Numbered from the stretch's first letter, positions 41,374-57,301 are shown. The stretch is DNA of 64,000 nt from Nonomuraea candida (GCF_000725485.1 NZ_JOAG01000014.1:111915-175914); one strand, 5' to 3'. Made by a program: numbers and translations. Notes: generated by a model from the letters alone, not told the origin.

Positions 41374-42371
41374 TGTGTGGACTCCCTGGCGATGAGCTCC
41401 GGCTGGAACATGATGTGCTGGTGGGCGTGCGTGTCGGGGTTGTCGCACTCGTCCAGCAGCAGCTCGGTGGCGATGCGGCCGAGCTGGTACGTCGGCTGGC
41501 GCATCGAGCTGAGCGACACGGCCGAGGCGGCGGCGAAGTCGATGTCGTCGTAGCCCATCAGCGCCACGTCCTCGGGCACCCGCACCCCCGAGCGCAGCAG
41601 CGCGCGCAGCACGCCGAGCGCGAGCAGGTCGTTGGCGCAGAAGACGGCCTCGGGCAGCCCCTCGGCGATCAGCCCGGCCGCCGCCTGCTCGCCCGCGCGG
41701 GCGGTCATCGTCGCGGTCTCGGCCACCCTCAGCTCCTCGGGGTCGAGCCCGGCCGCCCGCATCGCCGCCTTGGCGCCCTCCCGCCGCTCCACGCACTGCC
41801 GGATCGTCAGCGGGCCCGTCACGTACGCCAGGCTGCGCGCGCCCCTGGCCAGCAGGTGCGCCACGGCGGCCCGGCCGCCCGCGACGTCGTCGACCGCGAC
41901 CGCGCACTGGTCGGGCCGGTGCGCCGGATGGTCGACCAGCACCACGCTGATGCCGTGCCCGCGCAGCCGGTCGAGCCGGGCGGGGTCCTCGCCGGAGGGG
42001 GTGATGAGCACCCCGCGCACCCGGTGCTCGGCCAGCACCCGCAGGTTGCGCTCCTCCTTGTCCTGCGAGCCGGCCGAATTGCCCAGGATGACGGCGTAGC
42101 CCAGCTCGCTGGCGACGTCCTCGACCCCGGCGGCGACCTCGGTGAAGAACGGGTTGCCGATGTCGATCACGCTCAGGCCGATCGTCCTGCTGTGCCCGGC
42201 GCGCAGCGTCGAGGCCGAGCCGTGGCGCACGAAGCCCAGCTCGCTGATGGCCGCCTCCACGCGCTCCCGCGTCGCGGGGGCGACTTTGCCGGGCCGGTTC
42301 AGTACGTTGGAGACCGTGCCTGGGGAGACGCCGGCGTACGCGGCGACGTCCTTGATGCTGACCATGGCCAT
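41370..42371 (-). CDS. LacI-family regulator of the rhamnose/galactoside locus
   Basis: The repressor has about 333 residues. The helix-turn-helix is MVSIKDVAAYAGVSPGTVSNVLNRPGKV, and the hinge helix RHGSASTLRAGHSRTIGL leads to a periplasmic-binding-protein-like sugar domain (LSVIDIGNPFFTEVAAG, VFCANDLLALGV, MGYDDIDFAAA). ATG 42371 is used; GTG 42377 and ATG 42365 are alternatives, and no ribosome site is visible, so the mRNA may be leaderless. An operator-like site (TTAAAACGTACTAA) lies ten bases upstream, suggesting autoregulation. Five similar sites stand before or inside the plus-strand genes. The inducer is probably L-rhamnose or L-rhamnulose, judged by context. Confidence 0.9.
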   Translation of the reverse strand: MAMVSIKDVAAYAGVSPGTVSNVLNRPGKVAPATRERVEAAISELGFVRHGSASTLRAGHSRTIGLSVIDIGNPFFTEVAAGVEDVASELGYAVILGNSAGSQDKEERNLRVLAEHRVRGVLITPSGEDPARLDRLRGHGISVVLVDHPAHRPDQCAVAVDDVAGGRAAVAHLLARGARSLAYVTGPLTIRQCVERREGAKAAMRAAGLDPEELRVAETATMTARAGEQAAAGLIAEGLPEAVFCANDLLALGVLRALLRSGVRVPEDVALMGYDDIDFAAASAVSLSSMRQPTYQLGRIATELLLDECDNPDTHAHQHIMFQPELIARESTQ

Positions 42372-42380
42372 GGGCACAGA

Positions 42381-42394
42381 TTAAAACGTACTAA
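42381..42394. promoter_or_regulatory. LacI operator-like site A (before lacI)
   Basis: TTAAAACGTACTAA, nearly symmetrical about the central CG. It overlaps the presumed lacI-rhaB promoter. Confidence 0.7.
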
Positions 42395-42481
42395 CGGAGA
42401 GTGCGCCAGTCGCGACACCGGTGGACACGCGGATGCGCGTTGACACCGCCGCGAAGGTCCCCCTAACGTCGCGCGCCGGAA

Positions 42482-42495
42482 GTAAAACGTTCTAC
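42482..42495. promoter_or_regulatory. LacI operator-like site B (before the Gfo/Idh gene)
   Basis: GTAAAACGTTCTAC, 15 bases upstream of GTG 42510 and 88 bases from site A in the divergent region. Confidence 0.7.
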
Positions 42496-42509
42496 ACCGA
42501 GGAGCGCTC

Positions 42510-43562
42510 GTGATCCGGGCTGCCATCGTAGGAGCCGGCACCATCGCCGCGCACAGCCACGTGCCCGCGCTGCGGGCCCACCGCGACCGCGTCGAGCTGG
42601 TGGCCGTGGCCGACGTGGACCGGGCCAGGGCCGAGGCGCTGGCCGGCGGCGCGGCGGCCTACACCGACCTGGCGGAGCTGCTCGCGGCCGAGCGGCCCGA
42701 CCTCGTGCTCGTCTGCACGCCGCCGCACCTGCACCTGGCGCAGGCGGTCGCCGCCCTGGAGTCGGGGGCGTGGGTGTGGTGCGAGAAGCCGGCCGCGCTC
42801 TCCCTGGCCGAGTACGACGCGATGTGCGCCGCCGAGGGGCCGGAGGGGCCGTACCTGTCGGTCGTCTACCAGCAGCGCTTCGGCTCGGGCGCCGGGCACC
42901 TGCGCGCGCTGGGCGGCGCGCTGGGCCGGCCGCTGCTGGCGCTGTGCCAGACGACCTGGCACCGCGGCGACGACTACTACGCCGTGCCCTACCGCGGCAA
43001 GTGGGCCACCGAGGGCGGCGGCACGACCGTGCTGCACGGCGTGCACCAGATGGACCTGATGCTCTCGGTCTTCGGCGACTGGGCCGAGATCAGGGCCATG
43101 GCGGGCCGCCTGGACCGGCCGATCGAGACCGAGGACGTGTCGCTGGCCATGGTCAGGTTCGACAACGGCGCGATGGCCTCGGTCGTCACCAGCGTGCTGT
43201 CGCCGCGCCAGGAGAGCTACCTGCGCTTCGACTTCGCCGACGCCACGGTGGAGCTGCGCCACCTGTACGGCTACGGCAACGCCGACTGGACCTCCACCTC
43301 CCCGCTGTGGAACCCGCCCGAGGACGTGCCCAGCAGCCACGCCACCCAGCTCGGCCTGCTGCTCGACGCCTACGACCGGGGCGAGCGCCCGCCGGCCTCC
43401 GGCGCGGACGGCAGGCGGGCCATGGAGTTCGTGACCGGCCTGTACGCCTCCGCCTTCACCGGCCGGCCGGTGCTCAGGAGCGAGCTCACCCCGGACCACC
43501 CCTTCTACCACCGGCTCGACGGCGGCGTTGAAACGTTCTTCAGCGCCACGCCGGGTTCATGA
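42510..43562 (+). CDS. Gfo/Idh/MocA-family oxidoreductase
   Basis: The 350-residue NAD(P)-dependent sugar or polyol dehydrogenase has an N-terminal Rossmann fold (AAIVGAGTIAAHSHVPAL). The EKP motif (WVWCEKPAALSL near 92-103) supplies the catalytic Lys. The C-terminal Gfo/Idh beta-sheet domain includes GGGTTVLHGVHQMDLMLSVFGD, with His residues as proton donors. Start is GTG 42510 with GAGGAG before it. It is divergent from lacI, with operator-like sites upstream and, unusually, inside its own last 35 bases. The substrate is unknown; oxidation of rhamnose or a galactoside product is a reasonable guess from the neighbours. Confidence 0.88.
   Translation: MIRAAIVGAGTIAAHSHVPALRAHRDRVELVAVADVDRARAEALAGGAAAYTDLAELLAAERPDLVLVCTPPHLHLAQAVAALESGAWVWCEKPAALSLAEYDAMCAAEGPEGPYLSVVYQQRFGSGAGHLRALGGALGRPLLALCQTTWHRGDDYYAVPYRGKWATEGGGTTVLHGVHQMDLMLSVFGDWAEIRAMAGRLDRPIETEDVSLAMVRFDNGAMASVVTSVLSPRQESYLRFDFADATVELRHLYGYGNADWTSTSPLWNPPEDVPSSHATQLGLLLDAYDRGERPPASGADGRRAMEFVTGLYASAFTGRPVLRSELTPDHPFYHRLDGGVETFFSATPGS
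43528..43541. promoter_or_regulatory. LacI operator-like site C (inside the Gfo/Idh gene end)
   Basis: TTGAAACGTTCTTC lies within the last codons of the oxidoreductase gene and 145 bases upstream of site D. Confidence 0.5.
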
Positions 43563-43672
43563 CAGTTCAACCACGGCACCGTCGCGGGCCGCTCGCGCCC
43601 TCGGCGGAATCAGCTCCGCTGACCAGCGGGGACGTCCATCGGCGGCGACCGAGGTCTTGTGCGCCGGTGCAC

Positions 43673-43685
43673 GGGAACGTTTTAA
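43673..43685. promoter_or_regulatory. LacI operator-like site D (before the GH42 gene)
   Basis: GGGAACGTTTTAA reads TTAAAACGTTCCC on the other strand and stands 63 bases before ATG 43749, probably over the promoter. Confidence 0.7.
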
Positions 43686-43748
43686 TCCCCGTTGAACACA
43701 GGCGTCACAACCTGTGAGCGCTAACAGTCATTTCGAAAGGCAGGCTTC

Positions 43749-45680
43749 ATGCCGGATGTCATCGCGTACGGCGGGGACTGGAATCCCGAGCAGTGGCCCG
43801 AGGAGACGTGGGAGCAGGACGTCGCGCTGATGCGCGAGGCCGGCGTCAACCGGGTCAGCGTCGGGATCTTCTCCTGGTCGCTGCTCGAACCCGTCGAAGG
43901 CGTCTTCGACTTCGGCTGGTTCGACCGGGTGATGGACCTGCTGGCCGGCAACGGGATCGGCGCCAACCTGGCCACCCCCACCGCCTCCCCGCCGCCCTGG
44001 TTCGCCACGGCCCACCCCGAGGCGCTGCCCGTGGACGCCGACGGCCGGCGCCTCCACCACGGCAGCAGGCAGGGCTTCTGCCCCAGCTCGCCGATCTACC
44101 GCGAGAAGGCGCTGCGCATCGCCGAGCAGGTGGCGCTGCGCTACCGGGACCATCCGGCGCTGGTCATGTGGCACGTGCACAACGAGTACGGCTGCCACAA
44201 CGCCCGCTGCCACTGCGACACCTCGGCCGCGGCCTTCCGCACCTGGCTGCGCGCCCGCTACGGCACCCTGGACGCGCTCAACGACGCGTGGGGCACCGCG
44301 TTCTGGTCGCAGCGCTACAGCGACTGGGCGCAGATCCTGCCGCCCCGCGCCACCCCCAGCTTCACCAACCCGGGCCAGCAGCTCGACTTCCGCAGGTTCA
44401 GCTCCGACGCCCTGGTCGAGCTCTACACCGCCGAACGCGACCTGCTCAGGCGGCTCACCCCCGGCGTGCCCGCCACCACCAACCTCATGGCCGGCGCCCA
44501 CTGGGACATGGACTGCCGGGCCTTCGCCGCCGAGGTGGACGTGATCTCCACCGACCACTACCTGATCGGCGCCCGCCCCGAGCCCCACATCGACCTGGCC
44601 TTCGCCGCCGACTACGCCCGCTCGCTGGGCGGCGGGCGCCCCTGGCTGCTCATGGAGCACTCCACCGGCGCGGTCAACTGGCAGCAGCCGCGCAACCTCG
44701 CCAAGACCCCCGGCGAGCTGCGCCGCAACTCGCTGTCCCATCTGGCCAGAGGCGCCGACGGGATCATGTTCTTCCAGTGGCGCCAGTCCAGGGCCGGCGC
44801 CGAGAAGTGGCACTCGGCGATGCTGCCGCACGCCGGCACCGACACCAAGATCTGGCGCGAGGTCGTCGCGCTCGGGGCGGAGCTGGCCGGGCTGGCCGGC
44901 GTGGCCGGCAGCACGGTGCGCGCCGACGTCGCCCTGCTCGTCGACCACTCCAGCGTCTGGGCCCAGGACCACCCCGCCCAGCCCACGTCCGAGCTGGACC
45001 CGGTGGAGGAGGCCAAGCGCTGGCACGCCGCGCTCTGGCGGGCCGGCGTCACCTGCGACGTGGCACACCCCGAGGACGACCTGACCGGCTACCGCCTGGT
45101 CGTGGTGCCCCAGCTCTACCTGGTGAGCGACGCGGGCGCGGCCAACGTGGAGGACTTCGCCCGGCGCGGCGGGGTGGTGGTCGTGGGGCCGTACAGCGGG
45201 ATCGTGGACGAGCACGACCGGGTGCGGCTGGGCGGCTACCCCGGCGCCTGGCGAGACCTGCTCGGCGTCACGGTGGAGGAGTTCTTCCCGCTGGCGGGGC
45301 CGATCCGGCTGGCCTCGGGCACGACGGCCGGCGTGTGGAGCGAGCAGGCGCGGGCCACGACGGCGAAGGTGCTCGACACGTACGAGGGCGGCGAGCCCGC
45401 CTGGACCCGCAACCAGTACGGCGACGGCACCGCCCACTACCTGACCACCAGGCTCGACGACGCGGCGCTGGCCGAGGTCCTCGCCACGGCCTGCCGCGAG
45501 GCGCGGGTCGAGCCGCCGGCGCGCAGCGTGCCGGGCGTGGAGGTGGTGCGGCGCTCGCACGCCGACGGCCGCTCGTTCCTGTTCGCGATCAACCACACGG
45601 ACGCGGACGCGCCGGTCACGACCGCCACGGGCGAGACCGTCACCGTCCCCGCCGGCGACGCCGTGGTCATCCCCGGCTGA
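43749..45680 (+). CDS. GH42 beta-galactosidase
   Basis: The cytosolic glycosidase releases galactose (or alpha-L-arabinopyranose in some relatives) from small oligosaccharides. The 643 residues begin YGGDWNPEQWPEE, the GH42 hallmark. The acid/base is Glu146 in HVHNEYGCH and the nucleophile Glu303 in LLMEHSTGAVNWQ. Probable zinc-site Cys are 111, 149, 154 and 156. Trimerisation and C-terminal beta domains follow (about 390-640). AAAGG precedes ATG 43749. No signal peptide is present, so its substrate must be imported by a transporter outside the window. Operator-like site D upstream and a perfect hairpin downstream make it a separate unit of the LacI regulon. Confidence 0.93.
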   Translation: MPDVIAYGGDWNPEQWPEETWEQDVALMREAGVNRVSVGIFSWSLLEPVEGVFDFGWFDRVMDLLAGNGIGANLATPTASPPPWFATAHPEALPVDADGRRLHHGSRQGFCPSSPIYREKALRIAEQVALRYRDHPALVMWHVHNEYGCHNARCHCDTSAAAFRTWLRARYGTLDALNDAWGTAFWSQRYSDWAQILPPRATPSFTNPGQQLDFRRFSSDALVELYTAERDLLRRLTPGVPATTNLMAGAHWDMDCRAFAAEVDVISTDHYLIGARPEPHIDLAFAADYARSLGGGRPWLLMEHSTGAVNWQQPRNLAKTPGELRRNSLSHLARGADGIMFFQWRQSRAGAEKWHSAMLPHAGTDTKIWREVVALGAELAGLAGVAGSTVRADVALLVDHSSVWAQDHPAQPTSELDPVEEAKRWHAALWRAGVTCDVAHPEDDLTGYRLVVVPQLYLVSDAGAANVEDFARRGGVVVVGPYSGIVDEHDRVRLGGYPGAWRDLLGVTVEEFFPLAGPIRLASGTTAGVWSEQARATTAKVLDTYEGGEPAWTRNQYGDGTAHYLTTRLDDAALAEVLATACREARVEPPARSVPGVEVVRRSHADGRSFLFAINHTDADAPVTTATGETVTVPAGDAVVIPG

Positions 45681-45691
45681 CCCCGGCCGAT

Positions 45692-45723
45692 CCCGGCCCC
45701 GCGCGGACCAGCGCGGGGCCGGG
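45692..45723 (+). terminator. Perfect 13-bp terminator hairpin after the GH42 gene
   Basis: CCCGGCCCCGCGC (45692-45704) and GCGCGGGGCCGGG (45711-45723) enclose the loop GGACCA. It starts 12 bases after the stop. Confidence 0.9.
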
Positions 45724-45756
45724 GGATTAAGCCGGGGGATTAAGCCGGGGGATTAA
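45718..45756. repeat. Three perfect 13-bp tandem repeats before operator E
   Basis: GCCGGGGGATTAA occurs at 45718, 45731 and 45744. The last copy's GATTAA is the left half of operator-like site E. Confidence 0.95.
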
Positions 45757-45766
45757 AACGTGTCAC
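45753..45766. promoter_or_regulatory. LacI operator-like site E (upstream of rhaM)
   Basis: TTAAAACGTGTCAC. The left half is perfect and the right half degenerate. It is 101 bases from site F. Confidence 0.55.
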
Positions 45767-45800
45767 CCCCCGATCCGGGGCCCCACCCCCGGATCGGGGG
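45767..45800. terminator. Second perfect hairpin (14-bp stem) between sites E and F
   Basis: CCCCCGATCCGGGG (45767-45780) and its complement at 45787-45800 enclose CCCCAC. As it is placed between two operator-like sites, it may be a terminator, an attenuator or an insulating element. Confidence 0.75.
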
Positions 45801-45853
45801 CGGGTGACGCATTGACAGTGGGCATCGGGAATCATAGTTTCCTGCACGAGAGA

Positions 45854-45867
45854 TTAAAACGTTTTTG
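45854..45867. promoter_or_regulatory. LacI operator-like site F (directly before rhaM)
   Basis: TTAAAACGTTTTTG ends just at the AAAGGAG ribosome site of rhaM, so repressor binding would sit at or after the transcription start. Confidence 0.7.
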
Positions 45868-45879
45868 AAAGGAGTGTCG

Positions 45880-46197
45880 GTGCAACGCGTCTGCTTCCTG
45901 CTGAAAGTCCGCCCGGAACGGCTGGCGGAATACCGCGAACGCCACCGCGACGTCTGGCCGGAGATGCGAGAGGCGCTGTCGCGCACCGGCTGGCACAACT
46001 ACTCGCTCTTCCTCAGGGACGACGGCCTCCTCGTGGGCTATCTGGAGACCGACGACTTCGAGGCGGCGCAGCGGGCCATGGCCGAGACCGAGGTCAACGC
46101 CCGCTGGCAGGCCGAGATGGCGCCGTTCTTCGAGGGCCTCGACGGCCGCCCCGACGAGGGCATGACACCGCTGACCGAAGTGTTCCACCTGGACTGA
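45880..46197 (+). CDS. rhaM: L-rhamnose mutarotase
   Basis: The 105-residue cytosolic enzyme interconverts alpha- and beta-L-rhamnopyranose before isomerisation. Family features are [28 protein letters not shown], with the His-x3-Trp-Pro-Glu pattern, and [23 protein letters not shown]. The C-terminal end is [14 protein letters not shown] 45880 is chosen because AAAGGAG sits seven bases upstream; an in-frame TTG at 45865 lies inside that site. It is the first gene of the rhaM-rhaI-rhaD unit, ten bases before rhaI. Confidence 0.92.
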   Translation: MQRVCFLLKVRPERLAEYRERHRDVWPEMREALSRTGWHNYSLFLRDDGLLVGYLETDDFEAAQRAMAETEVNARWQAEMAPFFEGLDGRPDEGMTPLTEVFHLD

Positions 46198-46207
46198 TCG
46201 GGGAGTA

Positions 46208-47359
46208 ATGACTGACATCAAGGCCGCGCTGCGAACCCAGCGCATCGAGACGCCGTCCTGGGCCTACGGCAACAGCGGCACCCGGTTCAAGGTCTTCGCC
46301 CAGCAGGGCGTGCCGCGCGACCCGTACGAGAAGCTGGCCGACGCCGCCCAGGTGCACGCCCACACCGGCATCGCGCCCACGGTCGCCCTGCACATCCCGT
46401 GGGACAAGGTGGACGACTACGCCGACCTGGCCCGCCACGCCCGCGAGCTGGGCGTGGGGATCGGCGCGATCAACTCCAACGTCTTCCAGGACGACGACTA
46501 CAAGCTGGGCAGCGTCACTCACCCGGACGCGCGGGTGCGCCGCAAGGCCACCGACCACCTGCTCGAGTGCGTGGACATCATGGACGCCACCGGCTCCGAC
46601 ACCCTCAAGCTCTGGTTCTCCGACGGCATCAACTACCCCGGCCAGGACGACCTCAGGGCCCGCCAGGACCGCCTGGCCGAGTCGCTGGCCGAGGTCTACG
46701 ACCGCCTGGGCGAGGGCCAGCGCTTCCTGCTGGAGTACAAGCTGTTCGAGCCCGCCTTCTACGCCACCGACGTGCCCGACTGGGGCACCGCCTACGCCCA
46801 CTGTGTCAAGCTCGGCCCCAAGGCGCAGGTCGTCGTGGACACCGGCCACCACGCGCCGGGCACCAACATCGAGTTCATCGTCGCCTTCCTGCTGCGCGAG
46901 GGCAAGCTCGGCGGCTTCGACTTCAACTCCCGCTTCTACGCCGACGACGACCTGATGGTGGGCGCGGCGGACCCGTTCCAGCTCTTCCGCATCATGTACG
47001 AGGTCATCAGGGGCGGCGGCTTCACCGACGAGGTCGCGTTCATGCTCGACCAGTGCCACAACATCGAGCCCAAGATCCCGGGCCAGATCCGCTCGGTCAT
47101 GAACGTGCAGGAGGCCACCGCCAAGGCGCTGCTCGTCGACCGCGACGCCCTGGCCGCCGCGCAGGCCGCGGGCGACGTGCTGGGCGCCAACGCCGTCCTC
47201 ATGGACGCCTACAACACCGACGTGCGGCCGCTGCTCGCCGAGCTGCGCGAGGAGATGGGCCTGGCGCCCGACCCGATGGCCGCCTACGCCACGTCCGGAT
47301 ACTTCGAGAAGATCGCCGCCGAGCGCGTCGGCGGCAACCAGGCCGGCTGGGGGGCCTGA
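46208..47359 (+). CDS. rhaI: L-rhamnose isomerase (RhaI type)
   Basis: The enzyme converts L-rhamnose to L-rhamnulose. It has 383 residues and belongs to the xylose-isomerase-like TIM-barrel group found in actinomycetes and Pseudomonas rather than to the longer RhaA of enterics. [19 protein letters not shown] sequence is at the N-terminus ([15 protein letters not shown]). Metal-site segments include [46 protein letters not shown] and [25 protein letters not shown] lies before ATG 46208. It follows rhaM by ten bases and precedes the aldolase gene by six, so the three genes form one transcript. Confidence 0.93.
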   Translation: MTDIKAALRTQRIETPSWAYGNSGTRFKVFAQQGVPRDPYEKLADAAQVHAHTGIAPTVALHIPWDKVDDYADLARHARELGVGIGAINSNVFQDDDYKLGSVTHPDARVRRKATDHLLECVDIMDATGSDTLKLWFSDGINYPGQDDLRARQDRLAESLAEVYDRLGEGQRFLLEYKLFEPAFYATDVPDWGTAYAHCVKLGPKAQVVVDTGHHAPGTNIEFIVAFLLREGKLGGFDFNSRFYADDDLMVGAADPFQLFRIMYEVIRGGGFTDEVAFMLDQCHNIEPKIPGQIRSVMNVQEATAKALLVDRDALAAAQAAGDVLGANAVLMDAYNTDVRPLLAELREEMGLAPDPMAAYATSGYFEKIAAERVGGNQAGWGA

Positions 47360-47365
47360 ACCATC

Positions 47366-49444
47366 ATGTCCAACTCCATGTCCGACTCCATGTCCCACGA
47401 CGCCTCCACGATCGTCAACGAACTGCTCGACCGCTCCCACCGCCTGGGCGCCGACCCGCGCAACACCAACTACGCGGGCGGCAACACCTCGGCCAAGGGC
47501 GCCGCGCCCGACCCCGTCACCGGTGAGGAGGTGGAGCTGCTCTGGGTCAAGGGCTCGGGCGGCGACCTCGGCACGCTGAAGGAGCAGGGCCTGGCCGTGC
47601 TGCGCCTCGACCGGCTGCGCGCGCTCAAGAACGTCTACCCGGGCGTGGAGCGCGAGGACGAGATGGTCGCGGCCTTCGACTACTGCCTGCACGGCAAGGG
47701 CGGCGCCGCCCCGTCCATCGACACCGCCATGCACGGCTTGGTCGAGGCCGCGCACGTCGACCACCTGCACCCCGACGCCGGCATCGCGCTGGCCACCGCC
47801 GCCGACGGCGAGGAGCTGACCCGCCGCGTCTTCGGCGACCGCGTGGTGTGGGTGCCGTGGCGGCGGCCCGGCTTCCAGCTCGGCCTGGACATCGCCGCCA
47901 TCAAGGAGGCGAACCCGCAGGCCATCGGCTGCATCCTGGGCGGCCACGGCATCACCGCGTGGGGCGCGACCTCCGAGGAGTGCGAGGCCCGCTCGCTGGA
48001 GATCATCCGCACCGCCGAGGCGTACCTGGCCGAGCACGGCCGCCCCGACCCGTTCGGCGCGGTGATCCACGACACCCTGCCGGAGACCGAGCGGCACGAG
48101 CGCGCCGCCGCGCTCTTCCCGATCATCCGCGGCCTGGCCTCCACCGACGTTCGCGTGGTCGGTCACTACACCGACACCCCCGAGGTGCTGGACTTCCTCT
48201 CGCGCGCCGAGCACCCCAGGCTCGCCGCGCTGGGCACCTCCTGCCCCGACCACTTCCTGCGCACCAAGGTCGCGCCGCTGGTGCTGGATCTGCCGCCGGA
48301 CGCCCCGCTGGAGCGGGCCGCCGAGCGGCTGCGCGAGCTGCACGCCGCCTACCGGGCCGACTACACCGCCTACTACGAGCGGCACGCCGGCCCCGACTCG
48401 CCGCCCATGCGCGGCGCGGACCCGGCGATCGTGCTGGTGCCCGGCGTCGGCATGTTCTCCTTCGGCAAGGACAAGCAGACCGCGCGGGTGGCCGGCGAGT
48501 TCTACGTCAACGCCATCAACGTCATGCGCGGCGCGGAGTCCGTCTCCACCTACGCCCCCATCCCCGAGTCGGAGAAGTTCCGCATCGAGTACTGGGAGCT
48601 GGAGGAGGCCAAGCTCCGCCGCATGCCCAGGCCCAAGCCCCTGGCCACCAGGATCGCGCTGGTGACCGGCGGCGGCTCGGGCATCGGCGCGGCCACCGCG
48701 CGCCGGCTGGCCGCCGAGGGCGCGTGCGTGATCGTGGCCGACCGCGACCTCGGCGCGGCGGAGAAGGTGGCCGCCGAGATCGGCGCGAACGCCTACCGCG
48801 TCTCCGACGTCGCCGTGGCGGTCGGGGTGGACGTCACCTCGGAGGAGCAGATCGTCGCGGCGGTGCGCGCGGGCGTGCTCGCCTTCGGCGGCGTCGACCT
48901 GGTCGTCAACAACGCCGGGCTGTCGCTGTCGCGCGCGCTCCTGGAGACCACGGTGGCCGACTGGGACCTGCAGCACGACGTCATGGCGCGCGGCTCGTTC
49001 CTGGTCTCCCGCGAGACGGCCCGGGTCATGATCGACCAGGGCATGGGCGGCGACGTCATCTACATCTCCTCCAAGAACGCCGTCTTCGCCGGCCCCAACA
49101 ACGTCGCCTACGGCGCCGCCAAGGCCGACCAGGCCCACCAGGTGCGCCTGCTGGCGGCCGAGCTGGGCGGCCACGGCATCCGGGTGAACGGCATCAACCC
49201 CGACGGCGTCGTCCGCGGCTCCGGCATCTTCGCCTCCGGCTGGGGCGCCAACCGCGCCGCCGTGTACGGGGTGGAGGAGGAGCGGCTCGGCGAGTTCTAC
49301 GCCCAGCGCACCCTGCTCAAGCGCGAGGTCCTGCCCGAGCACGTGGCCAACGCCGTCTTCGCCCTCACCGGCGGCGACCTCACCCACACCACGGGCCTGC
49401 ACATCCCCGTGGACGCCGGCGTGGCCGCCGCGTTCCTCCGCTAG
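47366..49444 (+). CDS. rhaD: Bifunctional rhamnulose-1-phosphate aldolase / lactaldehyde dehydrogenase (SDR)
   Basis: The 692-residue fusion splits rhamnulose-1-phosphate into DHAP and L-lactaldehyde and oxidises the aldehyde. The N-terminal class II aldolase/adducin domain (about 15-420) includes NYAGGNTSAKG, VKGSGGDLGTL, and HVDHLHPDAGI with zinc-site His. A C-terminal SDR domain (about 425-692) carries TGGGSGIGAAT, NNAGLSLS, the active-site Ser in YISSKNAV and YGAAK. Such fusions are usual in actinomycete rhamnose operons. The N-terminus MSNSMSDSMSH is encoded by near-perfect 12-bp repeats, giving three possible ATG starts (47366, 47378, 47390). No good ribosome site singles one out. Confidence 0.93.
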   Translation: MSNSMSDSMSHDASTIVNELLDRSHRLGADPRNTNYAGGNTSAKGAAPDPVTGEEVELLWVKGSGGDLGTLKEQGLAVLRLDRLRALKNVYPGVEREDEMVAAFDYCLHGKGGAAPSIDTAMHGLVEAAHVDHLHPDAGIALATAADGEELTRRVFGDRVVWVPWRRPGFQLGLDIAAIKEANPQAIGCILGGHGITAWGATSEECEARSLEIIRTAEAYLAEHGRPDPFGAVIHDTLPETERHERAAALFPIIRGLASTDVRVVGHYTDTPEVLDFLSRAEHPRLAALGTSCPDHFLRTKVAPLVLDLPPDAPLERAAERLRELHAAYRADYTAYYERHAGPDSPPMRGADPAIVLVPGVGMFSFGKDKQTARVAGEFYVNAINVMRGAESVSTYAPIPESEKFRIEYWELEEAKLRRMPRPKPLATRIALVTGGGSGIGAATARRLAAEGACVIVADRDLGAAEKVAAEIGANAYRVSDVAVAVGVDVTSEEQIVAAVRAGVLAFGGVDLVVNNAGLSLSRALLETTVADWDLQHDVMARGSFLVSRETARVMIDQGMGGDVIYISSKNAVFAGPNNVAYGAAKADQAHQVRLLAAELGGHGIRVNGINPDGVVRGSGIFASGWGANRAAVYGVEEERLGEFYAQRTLLKREVLPEHVANAVFALTGGDLTHTTGLHIPVDAGVAAAFLR

Positions 49445-49475
49445 GGACGCGGCGCCGCCGGCCCGGCACCACCCC

Positions 49476-49512
49476 GGCCGCCGTGACCAGGACCCCTCCG
49501 GCCACGGCGGCC
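49476..49512 (+). terminator. Terminator hairpin after the rhamnose genes
   Basis: GGCCGCCGTG (49476-49485) pairs perfectly with CACGGCGGCC (49503-49512) around a 17-base loop, 32 bases after the stop. Confidence 0.75.
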
Positions 49513-49759
49513 CTCGCCATTCCCCGGCCCCGCCCCGCCTCGGCTCCGCGCTCCTGCCTCGGCTCCGCCTCCCGCGCCGGGAGCGCGCTCTCCGCGCGCC
49601 CGGAGCGGCCCCGTCCCCGCGGTCCGGGTGTCCTACCCGCGTGTACGCGCCGCCGATTCGGACAAGAACATCGTGATGGCCCCTGTCCCGACGTCACCGT
49701 CTCCGGAGCGCCCGCGCAGGTGACAAGTCTCACGATGCGGGCATCCGGCCCGTCGCGGC

Positions 49760-49788
49760 TTGCATGTACATCCTCTAGAGTGCATTAT
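49760..49788 (+). promoter_or_regulatory. Candidate promoter of the arginine operon
   Basis: TTGCAT (49760-49765), a 17-base spacer and CATTAT (49783-49788) form a good housekeeping pair, placing the start near 49795 and leaving a leader of about 50 bases. Bases 49513-49759 of this gap show no other feature. Confidence 0.55.
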
Positions 49789-49808
49789 CTTCACAAGCAA
49801 GGTCATGA

Positions 49809-55509
<5,701 letters not shown>

Positions 55510-55628
55510 CGCACTTTTGGAGATCATGAAATGCCCGACAGGGCAGTCCCCGCCTGTTCAGGCGGCCCGGACACCTTTGACCAGGCGCAGGCCAAGGGCT
55601 TCGTCCAGCTCTTCTCCCTGCCCGCTAA

Positions 55629-57116
<1,488 letters not shown>

Positions 57117-57169
57117 GCTCCGCCTTGACCCCCTCCTTCGGCGACCCGGACACCGGCGGCAGCGCCGGT

Positions 57170-57259
57170 GGCCCGGACGGCGTCGGCCCGGACGGCGTCG
57201 GCCCGGACGGCGTCGGCCCGGACGGTGGTGGCCCGGGCGGTGGTGGCCCGGGCGCCGGC
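57170..57259. repeat. Six 15-bp tandem repeats in the glycosylase 5' region
   Basis: GGCCCGGACGGCGTC is repeated exactly three times (57170-57214) and three variant copies follow to 57259. In the glycosylase frame they read Gly-Pro-Asp-Gly-Val, then Gly-rich steps, so copy-number change would keep the frame. Confidence 0.9.
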
Positions 57260-57301
57260 AGCAGGGCCGGCGGCGCGGGCTCCGGTGAGCCGGGCTTCGC
57301 C

